DNA of 23,599 bases, taken from NCBI GenBank assembly GCA_003599205.1, contig QZJA01000009.1, forward strand, positions 1 through 23,599, written 5' to 3'. The DNA comes from Candidatus Parcubacteria bacterium. GTDB lineage: Bacteria > Patescibacteriota > Patescibacteriia > UBA1558 > GWA2-36-10. Below, piece by piece: positions 1 through 8,467 of this stretch. The translations under genes and the position numbers were made by a program. Within the stretch, counting starts at the first letter, position 1; every line of letters begins with the position of its first letter. Under the pieces are notes generated by a model. That model saw only the letters and a list, made by a program, of their open reading frames with translations, did not search any database and was not told where the DNA came from.

Positions 1-3000
1 CAAGCGTGGGTAGTAATTTGAAATTATATCGAGAAAGTACAGCTGATGTACCAGGCGAAGTTTGCGTATTCAACGGTTCTTGGTGGTGTGAAGTGGCGTT
101 GGGCCGTATGAGTTTTATGGATGACCAAGTAATCCAAGATACTAGTGTTGTTGCTTACCCGAGAAACTTTATGGCTTCCAGTACTACTCACCGCGCTATG
201 ATATATGGCGGTGCCGGTGGTGCTTTGAGTAGCTACGGCATGCCGTTAGCCGGCGCTTCTATGAATTATGATATTGATGGTGGCGGTGTTGATGGTTATA
301 GTTGGACTTTTGATACTGGTTCAGACGCTTGTGATATTAGTCATACTTTAATTGATCCAGCTTGGGATATATTTTTCTGTTCAACCAGCAATTGTTATGG
401 TGATTCCAATCCTGGTTCGGCAGGTAATCAACATGAATATACCGCCTTTACTTATGATATAAGAGGTAATCTTTTGACAGTTGATGAACATCAATGGTCC
501 ATAATAAATGGTTTATTAAACAATGTGCCAGCCGGTACCGTTGTCAACAGCCAGATAGAAGCTACAGCTACCAATCAAAATGGCACAGAGACTTTGTTGG
601 TTGAAGTGTCTGATTCTCACCCAGAGGTAGCGGGCACAGCTAATGCTCAAGCTAGAGTTGACTTAGTGATGTGCGAAGGTCCATGGCCGGGTTATGCTAG
701 TTTTCCTTGGGAGCCAACAACTAATCTTTATAATTATTCTACTTTTTATTGTCAGGATTCTGGTATTGAAGGAGAAGAGACTTTGCCTTTTATAAACCCA
801 GCTACCAGTCCTACTACGCCAAATCCAGATGGTGTTTTACCAAACGGAGAACATATATTTTTGGTTCAGCCACCGACTTCAGCCTTGAGTAGTGATTTAG
901 CTAATGCTGGCTTTGGTGCTTTGGCTTACAATAGTGACAAAACAGAAGACGATATTGTACTTGGAGACAAATGGTATCAAAAATTTGCTAAAAATATATT
1001 AGGTATAAAAAAAGCTGAAGGTCAGTCAGAAATTATAGTTGGTTGTACTCCATCTCCAGGGGTTAATTTGCATATAGTAGCGGCTAATGAAACTCATGTC
1101 TATCTTGATTGGCAAAGACCAGCAACAGCTCCTATTCCGACTAATTATTTAGTAAGAAGGCGTATAGTAGGAGAATCTGTGTGGGCCACTGTAGCCGGTA
1201 GCATTGTAGCGACTGAGTATGATGATACTAGTGTTGAACCTAATGTTGATTATGAATATAGTATTTGGTCATGGTATAACGGCTTGGGCAATCCAATCTG
1301 TACAGAGCCAGGTGGCTACATGAGTCCAACGGGTTCAAACAGCGTACAGATACGTACTACATCAGAGCAACCGACTTTTGATTTGATTGGTATTAGAGTG
1401 ATGGGCAATGAAGATCATTTGTCTATTAGCGATTGGTACAATAAGTATGCACCAAATCCAGAAATAGCCGGTGCTTTGATAGAAGTAGATGGTTATGAAG
1501 CACTTCAGGTCGGTAGTACTACTTATGTTGCGGGTAGTAATATAAGTCCTGGTACAGCTATTTGGACAAATGTTTATATTATCTCTCACAATGAAGGAGC
1601 TAGTATGCCGACCAGAGAGATTTATAGTCAGATGATTGCCAACATGAAGTTGAATATAAATGTTGACCAGCAGAACAATACTTGTGCTAGTGATCCAGCT
1701 ATAGCTTGTTCTAGCGACTTTGATTGCTCAACTGGGGCCTGTAATTCTCGTGGTTTGAAATTAAGACGTGATACCAAACGTCTGGCTGACCTAGTACACA
1801 TCAAAAATGCAGTAGAAAATTATGGCCAGTCCCATAAGTCTTGTAGTACAGCTCCAGGTAGGTCCTGTGTTACTGACGCCGACTGCGCTTCAGTCAGTGG
1901 TTTTTGCATACCATTTTATCCAATGTTAGAATCAGGCTCTTTTGTTAATGGTTTGACAACTAGCAATTGGCCAGAATCATGGGGTACAAATTTCCCTAAT
2001 CTTTTGAATGTTCCGGTAAATAGTTTACCTCGCGATCCAATAGGTTTGTTTAATGGTTGTCCAGATGACACTATGCCTGGTGGTCCAACTGACCCTAATA
2101 CTTGTTGGAACGAGATCGATCAAGTATTTACTTGTCCGCTTGATTCTTTAACTTATTTGTTTAATGACTTAGGCTCAACTGGTTCTGATTATACTATTGG
2201 TGCCAATTTTGAGTATGATATGAATCCCTTTGGTGCTACTTTTGCTGCTGATCTTGCTCCAGTCGGGGTAAGTGCTATACCTCATCTTAATGCTTCACTG
2301 GATACTTGGTGTAATGCCACAACTTATTCACCGGGACCAGTTACCAATCCTCTTTGTGGTAATGGTATACCTGATGCAGGTGAAGAGTGTGACGGTGGAT
2401 TTAGGAATTTATGCGATGAAACTTTATTCCCCGCCAACTGGTGGAATGAAAGGTTGGGTGGTTGTAATTTGCCGGGCACTTTAGGTGAGTGTCTTTGGTA
2501 TGATCCATCTCCAGCTTTGACAGCTGCTCAGTGTGGTGGCTATTGTGGTAATGCCAACATAGATGCTCCTTATGAAAATTGTGACGCTGCTGCTTTTGAT
2601 GGTCTCTATACTTGCTATAATCCAAGCAGCCGAACTTTTGAAAATCCTACTTGTGATGGCTCAATTTGTCAGCCTCTTTGCCCTAGTACTGGTCTTTTGG
2701 CAGCCGCTTGTGGCGATGGCTATTGGGATCCAGACAAAGAACAATGCGATGAGTCAGCCTTACCTGATGGTCTAGCTGGTTGGGATTGTAGTGATGAAGG
2801 TAGTGCTAGCTGTAATCTATGTCGGATAGAATGTACTACCGGTGTTGTCTATGGTGGTGAGTGTGGTGACGGTACTATTGATTCGCCTTATGAAGAGTGT
2901 GAACCAATATCTTGGGTCACACCACCAGCAGAGCAGAGTAGTAGTACCAATGAATACTTGTGTCATGGTGAATATTGCACCACTTACGGTGGTTTTTGTG

Positions 3001-4607
3001 GTGATGGTTATACTTATATCCCAGGTTTGGATTTTTATCAGCCAGAACAATGTGATTATCTATCTTACGTAGCACCTGATCCAATAGATTCATCTTCAGA
3101 TAGGCAATATATTTGTAGTGACGGCACAGATATAGATCCAGCAACAGCAACTATAATTCCAAGTTGTACTATTGGTGGTGGTTGGTGTGGTGATGGTTTT
3201 ACTTTTGATAGTAGTGGTGCTTCTCAATTGCAATTAAATATGAACTTTGGTTTGCCAGAATCATGCGATGATTTTGATGATGAAGATACCAACGTCTGTA
3301 CCAATGGTTGTCAATGGTCATGTCATATTAGAGAGGTTGGAGGAGTTATTGATGATGATCCAATAGAAGGCATGTTGATTGCTCCGGCAGTTCTTGATCA
3401 GTCAGAAGGGTTGTTGTTTGATAATTCTTATCCTACGATTGATCTTTATAGTGGTGACAGTACCACTGTCAATTTGCGTAGCTGTCGCGTATCTGGACCT
3501 CTAGCGGTAGATGTTACTATAGAAAATAATGATAGCTATGCGGGTATAGTATTTATCATTGATAGATCAGGAAGTATGGTTACTAATGATATACCTGGTT
3601 ATTCCAGTAGGATGGCTGCTACCAGAGATGCTATAGCCGGTAGCGGTAATGCCTTAGATAGTATTTTGGCCAGAAATCCGTCAGCTCAGGTGGCTCTAGT
3701 CTCCTTTGGAAGTGATGCTTATGTAAACTCTGGTTTTGTCAATATTGCGGAAGAAATAGATACTTTGAAAGCTATAGTAAACAGCATGGATGCTTCGCTT
3801 GGTATGACAGACCATGAAGCAGCATTAGCAAGGACCAGGGCTTTATTGGAAGCAGAGAATTTTGAAAATAATATTGTCATATTTATGACTGATGGTGAAT
3901 GTACTGAACCAAGTGGTGTTTGTGAAGCTCCGGCTTTGACTCAGGCTGAACTTATAAAATTTGATCCACCCACTAATGTTTATGGAGAGATATTTACGGT
4001 TGCTCTTTCTCCTAATAATGCAAGTTGGGCGCCTATTAGAGGCTATATGAATGCCATATCTTCATCTGATTGTAGCTATACTAATTATGGCCTTAACTCA
4101 GTGGGAGAGTGCGGTGGCGTCAGTCATCAGGGAACCAACTGTTACTCTTATGATTCCAATGATCCAACAGTAACGCGTCCTGTTTGGGAGCAGTGTGATC
4201 CGGCTGTTGATGCAGATTGTTATGGTCCAGGAGCTATAGATGCTGATGGTGAATATGTGGAGTGTCGATGGACACCAGCTAGTACGGAAACAAATTATTT
4301 TTATGCCGGTCAAGATGTGACTTCTATGTATGCCAATATTTCTGGTTCTATACCAGTCAATACTGTTGAGTTAGGTCTTACCTTTTTAGAAACAGGTGGC
4401 GACGGTCCACCAACTAGTGTTATTACCAACGGCACATACTATATTGATACTCGTGGTGGTGGCGTTGACTGTGATGACCCGCACAATCCAATAGATAATA
4501 TCTTTTCTTTGGGGGCTAATTTTACTGGTAATCCTAATGCTTATTTGCGCTTATCAAATCCCAGATATATGTTTTGTCCTTGGGACAATTGTGTTTGGTG
4601 CGATTAA
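1..4607 (+). CDS. Giant secreted Cys-rich protein with FN3, pilin-like, Cys-rich repeats and von Willebrand A domain (5'-partial)
   Basis: The frame is open from base 3 and the first usable start (GTG at 6) lies at the window edge, so the N terminus is probably outside. Numbering from GTG at 6, 1533 residues remain. Seen in order: a Ser/Thr/Asn-rich start; a fibronectin type III-like segment at about 349-452; a segment at about 580-745 that reads like the soluble part of a type IV pseudopilin (RDTKRLADLVHIKNAVENY) without its hydrophobic helix; six repeats at about 784-1109 with the core CG(N/D)G...E.CD, as in Myxococcus-type Cys-rich repeats; then a von Willebrand A domain with a complete metal site (D1186, S1188, S1190, T1268, D1296). 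Very many cysteines imply disulfides outside the cell. It is the first of four surface genes in a row. The role is probably adhesion or cell contact; this is inference from domains. The pilin-like reading is moderate confidence, the vWA domain is high. Confidence 0.85.
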   Translation, partial: SVGSNLKLYRESTADVPGEVCVFNGSWWCEVALGRMSFMDDQVIQDTSVVAYPRNFMASSTTHRAMIYGGAGGALSSYGMPLAGASMNYDIDGGGVDGYSWTFDTGSDACDISHTLIDPAWDIFFCSTSNCYGDSNPGSAGNQHEYTAFTYDIRGNLLTVDEHQWSIINGLLNNVPAGTVVNSQIEATATNQNGTETLLVEVSDSHPEVAGTANAQARVDLVMCEGPWPGYASFPWEPTTNLYNYSTFYCQDSGIEGEETLPFINPATSPTTPNPDGVLPNGEHIFLVQPPTSALSSDLANAGFGALAYNSDKTEDDIVLGDKWYQKFAKNILGIKKAEGQSEIIVGCTPSPGVNLHIVAANETHVYLDWQRPATAPIPTNYLVRRRIVGESVWATVAGSIVATEYDDTSVEPNVDYEYSIWSWYNGLGNPICTEPGGYMSPTGSNSVQIRTTSEQPTFDLIGIRVMGNEDHLSISDWYNKYAPNPEIAGALIEVDGYEALQVGSTTYVAGSNISPGTAIWTNVYIISHNEGASMPTREIYSQMIANMKLNINVDQQNNTCASDPAIACSSDFDCSTGACNSRGLKLRRDTKRLADLVHIKNAVENYGQSHKSCSTAPGRSCVTDADCASVSGFCIPFYPMLESGSFVNGLTTSNWPESWGTNFPNLLNVPVNSLPRDPIGLFNGCPDDTMPGGPTDPNTCWNEIDQVFTCPLDSLTYLFNDLGSTGSDYTIGANFEYDMNPFGATFAADLAPVGVSAIPHLNASLDTWCNATTYSPGPVTNPLCGNGIPDAGEECDGGFRNLCDETLFPANWWNERLGGCNLPGTLGECLWYDPSPALTAAQCGGYCGNANIDAPYENCDAAAFDGLYTCYNPSSRTFENPTCDGSICQPLCPSTGLLAAACGDGYWDPDKEQCDESALPDGLAGWDCSDEGSASCNLCRIECTTGVVYGGECGDGTIDSPYEECEPISWVTPPAEQSSSTNEYLCHGEYCTTYGGFCGDGYTYIPGLDFYQPEQCDYLSYVAPDPIDSSSDRQYICSDGTDIDPATATIIPSCTIGGGWCGDGFTFDSSGASQLQLNMNFGLPESCDDFDDEDTNVCTNGCQWSCHIREVGGVIDDDPIEGMLIAPAVLDQSEGLLFDNSYPTIDLYSGDSTTVNLRSCRVSGPLAVDVTIENNDSYAGIVFIIDRSGSMVTNDIPGYSSRMAATRDAIAGSGNALDSILARNPSAQVALVSFGSDAYVNSGFVNIAEEIDTLKAIVNSMDASLGMTDHEAALARTRALLEAENFENNIVIFMTDGECTEPSGVCEAPALTQAELIKFDPPTNVYGEIFTVALSPNNASWAPIRGYMNAISSSDCSYTNYGLNSVGECGGVSHQGTNCYSYDSNDPTVTRPVWEQCDPAVDADCYGPGAIDADGEYVECRWTPASTETNYFYAGQDVTSMYANISGSIPVNTVELGLTFLETGGDGPPTSVITNGTYYIDTRGGGVDCDDPHNPIDNIFSLGANFTGNPNAYLRLSNPRYMFCPWDNCVWCD

Positions 4608-4619
4608 TAATCAAAATGT

Positions 4620-5408
4620 ATGAATAAAAAAATATTAATTATTATTATAGTACTGATTCTGCTTTTGGCTGGAGGATTCTTGCTCTACAAGTATTGGCCT
4701 TCAGACCAATTGGATAAGACCAATAGCAATATCAGTAGCACCAATACTTCTTTGCCTAGTGGCGGTGAGGGCGGCTCAGATCAGCCCGATGGCCCAGCTA
4801 TTGTCCAGATAGGGGAGAATTATCTCAATATTCCTTTTTTGGAAAATTTGAGCAGCGAAGAAACATTACTACTTCAGCGTAGTGACAACTATCTGGCACT
4901 CAGCAATTTGCGTAATATTTGTGAAAGAAAAGAAACACCGGCAGAAAAAGATGATTGTTTGGCTACTTTAAAAATCAGACAAGTCAGCATTTTGGATAAT
5001 CCTGAGCTTTGCAATCAACTCTCTGGTGAAAAAAAAGATGTTTGTTTTAAAAACATGGCTTACAAGGGCAGCGATTATGATCTTTGTGCTTATATTTCTA
5101 ATCAAGAAACCAAAAAAACTTGTCAGGATGATATGCTTATAGCTAAAGCCAAAAAAGACAAAAATATTTTGCTTTGCTTAGATTTAGCTGGTGATATTAA
5201 AAATATTTGTATAAGTAGCGTTTTGTCCGGCGAAACTGATGTTTCCTATTGTGAAGTAGATACAGTCAAAAATAATAGTTTAACGGATATTTGCCAGAGT
5301 ATTATTTATTCAAATCAAGCTTTTGCCCAAGGTGATAGGTCTATCTGCGAAAATATCCCGCTCTCTGATTACAAAGAAGGTTGTTTAGGAGAGCTTCAGG
5401 GTTTATAA
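4620..5408 (+). CDS. Membrane-anchored protein with paired-cysteine helical repeats
   Basis: A 262-residue protein with a single N-terminal membrane helix (about 5-24) after a short lysine-rich tip, then a Ser/Thr/Gly linker to about 60, and an extracytoplasmic domain. The domain holds twelve cysteines in six pairs. Cysteines within a pair are 10-13 residues apart, and pairs are separated by 13 or 17 residues, with a loose pattern of 'lC..l......k..C'. This suggests disulfide-clamped helical hairpins. I do not recognise a named family. It starts 12 bases after the giant vWA gene ends and lies 21 bases before the first TSP3 gene, so it may share their transcript. No Shine-Dalgarno sequence precedes the ATG. 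A role in the cell envelope is inferred from the anchor and cysteines only. Confidence 0.85.
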   Translation: MNKKILIIIIVLILLLAGGFLLYKYWPSDQLDKTNSNISSTNTSLPSGGEGGSDQPDGPAIVQIGENYLNIPFLENLSSEETLLLQRSDNYLALSNLRNICERKETPAEKDDCLATLKIRQVSILDNPELCNQLSGEKKDVCFKNMAYKGSDYDLCAYISNQETKKTCQDDMLIAKAKKDKNILLCLDLAGDIKNICISSVLSGETDVSYCEVDTVKNNSLTDICQSIIYSNQAFAQGDRSICENIPLSDYKEGCLGELQGL

Positions 5409-5429
5409 TAATTGATTTTTATATAATTT

Positions 5430-6608
5430 ATGTTTGACGATTTAAGACCAGGTCAAAATTCGGGTTCAACTGCTGGGCAAAGTCCAGTGCCGACAAATCA
5501 GCCAGCTAAAAATCCGACAATTGATGATATTTTTGCCGGCACTGATCCTACTCCAGAAAAGCCCAGTGCTATCCAAGCGGGAGTGGTCAAGCCTATTTCA
5601 AAAACCACTGTACCAGAGCCAATTGTCCGGACAGAAGAGGCGCCTAGGGTAGATGAGTCAATGATGCAGCCGGCCAATATGTCCATGTCTGTTCCTAGTT
5701 CCAGTGCTGGTGCCAAAAAACCGCTTATAATTTTAGTAGCTGTATTTTTGGTAGCGATAGTTTCCTATGGCGCTTATTATTTCTTTTTCCGTGATTCTGG
5801 CTTGCCAGCTTTTATAGATAAAAATGAGAATTCAAATATTGCTAATGAAAATACTAATGAGCTGCCCGGTCCGACCGACGAAGATCTAGATGATGATTCT
5901 GATGGTCTGACCAATGCCGAAGAAGAACAATTGGGGACCAATCCTTTGGAGACTGATACGGACAACGACGGTCTATTTGATCGAGAAGAAGTGAAAAGTT
6001 TTAAAACAGATCCCATTAAAGCGGATACTGATAGTGATGGCTTGTCTGACTACAATGAAATAAAAGTGTGGTTTACTGATCCTTTGGAAAAAGATACCGA
6101 CGGAGATACTTATGGTGATGGTGAAGAAGTTATGAATGGTTATGACCCTTTGGGTTCAGGTCGCTTGACTAATATGCAAGGGGAGATTAAATATGGTATT
6201 TATCTTGATCCGATTTTTGCTTATTCTATTCCTTTGCCCGAGGAGTGGGTAGATATCTATGAGACCGAGGAAGAACCGATATTTTATACTTCAGTAAAAT
6301 TTATGCCCAACGTCGGTAGTATTGAATATATAAACGTCAGAGTAGTAAAAATAGATTATGATAGCCAAGAAGAGTTCAGAAATGTCTTGCCTAAAGAATT
6401 TAGCTGGGAAGAGTACACTCTGACCGATAAACCAGCTTATATGAGTAGCAACAAAACCAAAGTTATGCTTTATCTGCCAGGGCAAGTAGATCTTGAACAG
6501 TCAGGCTTGGTTTATTCTCTTTCTTATGAAGGTAGTGAATATTCTGGTGGTGTATATATGGGTGTATTTCAATATATGTTGGACAATTTTGTTTTCGCAG
6601 AAAATTAA
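5430..6608 (+). CDS. Membrane-anchored thrombospondin type 3 repeat protein
   Basis: A 392-residue protein. Residues 1-95 are Pro/Ser/Thr-rich and polar, residues about 96-121 form one membrane helix, and an Asn/Glu linker leads to a calcium-binding TSP3 region at about 152-244 with repeated D.D.DG cores (DDDSDGLTNAEE, DTDNDGLFDREE, DTDSDGLSDYNE, DTDGDTYGDGEE). The last ~140 residues form a beta-rich domain (Y.....YSIPLPEEWVD...) that is also present, diverged, at the end of the next gene, so the two are paralogs. The N terminus is probably cytoplasmic and the TSP3 part outside, based on charge. It is likely a surface protein with Ca2+-stabilised stalk; the C-terminal domain has no function I can assign. 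Starts 21 bases after the upstream gene and ends 17 bases before the paralog. Confidence 0.9.
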   Translation: MFDDLRPGQNSGSTAGQSPVPTNQPAKNPTIDDIFAGTDPTPEKPSAIQAGVVKPISKTTVPEPIVRTEEAPRVDESMMQPANMSMSVPSSSAGAKKPLIILVAVFLVAIVSYGAYYFFFRDSGLPAFIDKNENSNIANENTNELPGPTDEDLDDDSDGLTNAEEEQLGTNPLETDTDNDGLFDREEVKSFKTDPIKADTDSDGLSDYNEIKVWFTDPLEKDTDGDTYGDGEEVMNGYDPLGSGRLTNMQGEIKYGIYLDPIFAYSIPLPEEWVDIYETEEEPIFYTSVKFMPNVGSIEYINVRVVKIDYDSQEEFRNVLPKEFSWEEYTLTDKPAYMSSNKTKVMLYLPGQVDLEQSGLVYSLSYEGSEYSGGVYMGVFQYMLDNFVFAEN

Positions 6609-6625
6609 TATAGTTACTAGAAAAT

Positions 6626-7663
6626 ATGTTTGAAGATAAAAATCAGTTAAATCAACCTTTAGGTACTAACACTCAAAGTGTAAATACTCAAGAAATTTTG
6701 GGGCAGGCAAAAGCCAAAGATATAGATGTTCATGTCATGCCGGGCAAATTTTTGCCCCAGTTACCCAAAAAACAAGTTGGAGACAAACAGAAGATATCCT
6801 TGATGGTTATCTTGCTGGTTTTATTTTTAGTGGCTTTGATTGGTGGTGGAATTTGGTTTATTATGAACCAACAAAATAGTATTTTGTCAGCAAATAATAG
6901 TAATGAAGTGGCAGTCAACACCAATACCAACGAAAATGTTAATGCCAACGAAAATACTAACACCAATACCAACGAAAATGTTAATGCCAACGAAAATACT
7001 AACACCAATACCAACGAAAATGTTAATGCCAACGAAAATACTAACACCAATATAAACAGTAATACCAATACTTCAGGTGCCGAAGTTTCTGCTTTGGACA
7101 ACGATTCTGACGGCCTGACTCACGAAGAAGAGATTGTTTTTGGCACTGGTGTTGATGATGAGGATACAGATAATGACGGCTTTAGTGATGGTCAGGAAGT
7201 AGCCAACTTGTATAATCCGCTTGTACCCAGACAGGCACTAGCAGATTCAAGTTTAGTTAGTAAATATACCAACGTTAATTTTGATTATAGTTTGTTGATA
7301 CCTAGTTCTTGGTTGGCTAGAGAGTTGAAGACCGATGGTTCACAAGTAGCTATTTTACCTGATTCAGAAGTAGGTGATTCTATCCTGATAGAAACTAATA
7401 CAAATACTGATCGTCTTAGTCTAGAACAATGGAAGAATCAGCTTTATCCGCAAGTAGTTTTTGAGAATTATACTTTAGCTGGCCAGCCAGCTCTATTATC
7501 ACAGAATGGTGTTTTGGTTTTGCTGGTGACCAATGAGCGTGTCTATACTATCCGTTATCGGATTTCTGATACCGAAAGCACTTATTATCCGACAATTTTT
7601 GAAATGATGATCAAGAGTTTTTCTTTAGAAAAGACACCAAATACAATTATTGATGGGCAGTAG
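6626..7663 (+). CDS. Membrane-anchored TSP3 protein with Asn-rich repeat linker
   Basis: A 345-residue paralog of the preceding gene. Order: polar N terminus (1-55), one membrane helix (about 56-80), a low-complexity linker (about 92-155) built from the 14-residue unit NTNENVNANENTNT, one to two TSP3 calcium-binding units (about 157-198, DNDSDGLTHEEE and DTDNDGFSDGQE), and the same C-terminal beta domain (YTNVNFDYSLLIPSSW...). The linker is encoded by a perfect 42-bp tandem repeat, so its length may vary between cells. The function is probably to hold the C-terminal domain away from the membrane. The 3' end overlaps the start of ybeY, so the surface genes and the housekeeping block may be co-transcribed. 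Confidence 0.9.
   Translation: MFEDKNQLNQPLGTNTQSVNTQEILGQAKAKDIDVHVMPGKFLPQLPKKQVGDKQKISLMVILLVLFLVALIGGGIWFIMNQQNSILSANNSNEVAVNTNTNENVNANENTNTNTNENVNANENTNTNTNENVNANENTNTNINSNTNTSGAEVSALDNDSDGLTHEEEIVFGTGVDDEDTDNDGFSDGQEVANLYNPLVPRQALADSSLVSKYTNVNFDYSLLIPSSWLARELKTDGSQVAILPDSEVGDSILIETNTNTDRLSLEQWKNQLYPQVVFENYTLAGQPALLSQNGVLVLLVTNERVYTIRYRISDTESTYYPTIFEMMIKSFSLEKTPNTIIDGQ
6919..7065 (+). repeat. 42-bp perfect tandem repeat in coding sequence
   Basis: Three identical 42-base copies occupy 6919-6960, 6961-7002 and 7003-7044, followed by a decayed partial copy to about 7065. Each unit starts caccaataccaacgaaaatg and encodes 14 residues, so copy-number change keeps the reading frame. It forms the Asn/Glu/Thr linker of the TSP3 protein. 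The exact identity of the copies, including silent sites, points to recent expansion. Confidence 0.95.
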
Positions 7664-8066
7664 AATTTTTAATATAAATAAACGTACCTTAATAGCTGAT
7701 TTTTCTTGGTTACCGGCTTTAGAAAAAATTTTTTGTAGTAAGTTCAAAATTAAGAAACAGGTTTCTATCGCCTTAGTCAGCCCAGAGGAAATCAGAGAGT
7801 TGAATCGGGTGTATAGAAACAAAAATAAAGTTACCGATGTTTTGTCATTTGAGTTGGACAGCCAAGAAATTTTGGGAGAAGTTATAATCTGTCTTGAGCA
7901 GGCTAAAAAACAAGCTGAAGAAAAACAAAAAAGTATAAAATCAGAACTCCAACTCTTGCTGGTTCACGGCATACTGCATTTATTGGGCTATGATCACGAA
8001 AGAGGAGAAAAAGAATTTTTGGAGCAAACAAGTATGGAACAAGAAATTTTGGATAAACTAAATTGA
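7653..8066 (+). CDS. ybeY: Endoribonuclease YbeY (16S rRNA maturation factor)
   Basis: YbeY is a zinc-dependent endoribonuclease needed for 16S rRNA 3' end maturation and ribosome quality control. The metal-binding signature HGILHLLGYDH is intact, with H105, H109 and H115 when counted from ATG at 7653. Another family hallmark, the NKVTDVLSFE segment, lies upstream of it. The length of 137 residues is at the short end of the family. An in-frame TTG at 7650 is a possible alternative start, but the ATG is preferred. The gene overlaps the end of the upstream TSP3 gene by 11 bases and ends 2 bases before the preferred dgkA start, so translation is likely coupled. Confidence 0.95.
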   Translation: MGSRIFNINKRTLIADFSWLPALEKIFCSKFKIKKQVSIALVSPEEIRELNRVYRNKNKVTDVLSFELDSQEILGEVIICLEQAKKQAEEKQKSIKSELQLLLVHGILHLLGYDHERGEKEFLEQTSMEQEILDKLN

Positions 8067-8068
8067 AA

Positions 8069-8407
8069 ATGTTGAAAAGAATTGTAAAAAGTTTTAAGTA
8101 TGCCTGGCTAGGTGTTAAACTAGTTTTCAAAACAGAAAAAAGTTTTCGTTTGGAGATTTTAATTGCTTTTCTGGTGATTGCCTTTGCTTGGTATCGGGGG
8201 CTGGAGGAAATATCTTGGGTTTTATTACTATTAGTAATAGCTTTGGTGTTAGCTTTAGAAATATTTAATTCCGCTATTGAGAGATTAGTGGATATGTTGG
8301 CTCCAAAAACGCATAGTTTTGCCAAGGAGATCAAAGATTTGCTAGCAGGGATGGTTTTATTGGTTTGTTTTTTTGCTGCCGCTATAGGATTTATCATATT
8401 TTTGTAA
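8069..8407 (+). CDS. dgkA: Diacylglycerol/undecaprenol kinase family protein
   Basis: A 112-residue integral membrane kinase with about three membrane segments (28-43, 47-66, 92-111). The family motif ALEIFNSAIERLVD carries the conserved E64, N67, S68, E71 and D75 that bind metal and ATP. In Gram-positives this family phosphorylates undecaprenol to recycle the cell-wall lipid carrier; in E. coli it acts on diacylglycerol. Which substrate is used here cannot be seen. A TTG at 8063 would give two more residues and a 4-base overlap with ybeY, but ATG at 8069 matches the family better. Its position between ybeY and ftsA, the latter having its own promoter, suggests it ends the first transcript. 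Confidence 0.92.
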   Translation: MLKRIVKSFKYAWLGVKLVFKTEKSFRLEILIAFLVIAFAWYRGLEEISWVLLLLVIALVLALEIFNSAIERLVDMLAPKTHSFAKEIKDLLAGMVLLVCFFAAAIGFIIFL

Positions 8408-8412
8408 GAAGT

Positions 8413-8441
8413 TTGGCAAAATTCAATAATTTAGTTATAAT
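8413..8441 (+). promoter_or_regulatory. Sigma70-type promoter for ftsA
   Basis: TTGGCA at 8413-8418, a 17-base spacer and a perfect TATAAT at 8436-8441. Transcription would start near 8448, giving a leader of about 20 bases containing the Shine-Dalgarno-like aaggga just upstream of the GTG start of ftsA. Confidence 0.75.
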
Positions 8442-8467
8442 TAATTATTATTTAAGGGAAAAACACT

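Noticed and set aside
5419..5432. TATAAT just before the first TSP3 gene, and a similar one at 9740-9745 before ftsZ
   Set aside because: The hexamers end only 2-3 bases before the start codon, so transcription would begin inside the gene; they also lack good -35 elements and occur in very AT-rich DNA.
6919..7065. Direct repeats suggesting a CRISPR array
   Set aside because: Copies are contiguous with no unique spacers, keep the reading frame and lie within a clear coding gene.
6730..7101. Long minus-strand ORF opposite the Asn-rich repeat
   Set aside because: It is the complement of the 42-bp tandem repeat and the TSP3 gene; its hydrophobic repeats are a by-product of the Asn/Glu codons on the other strand.
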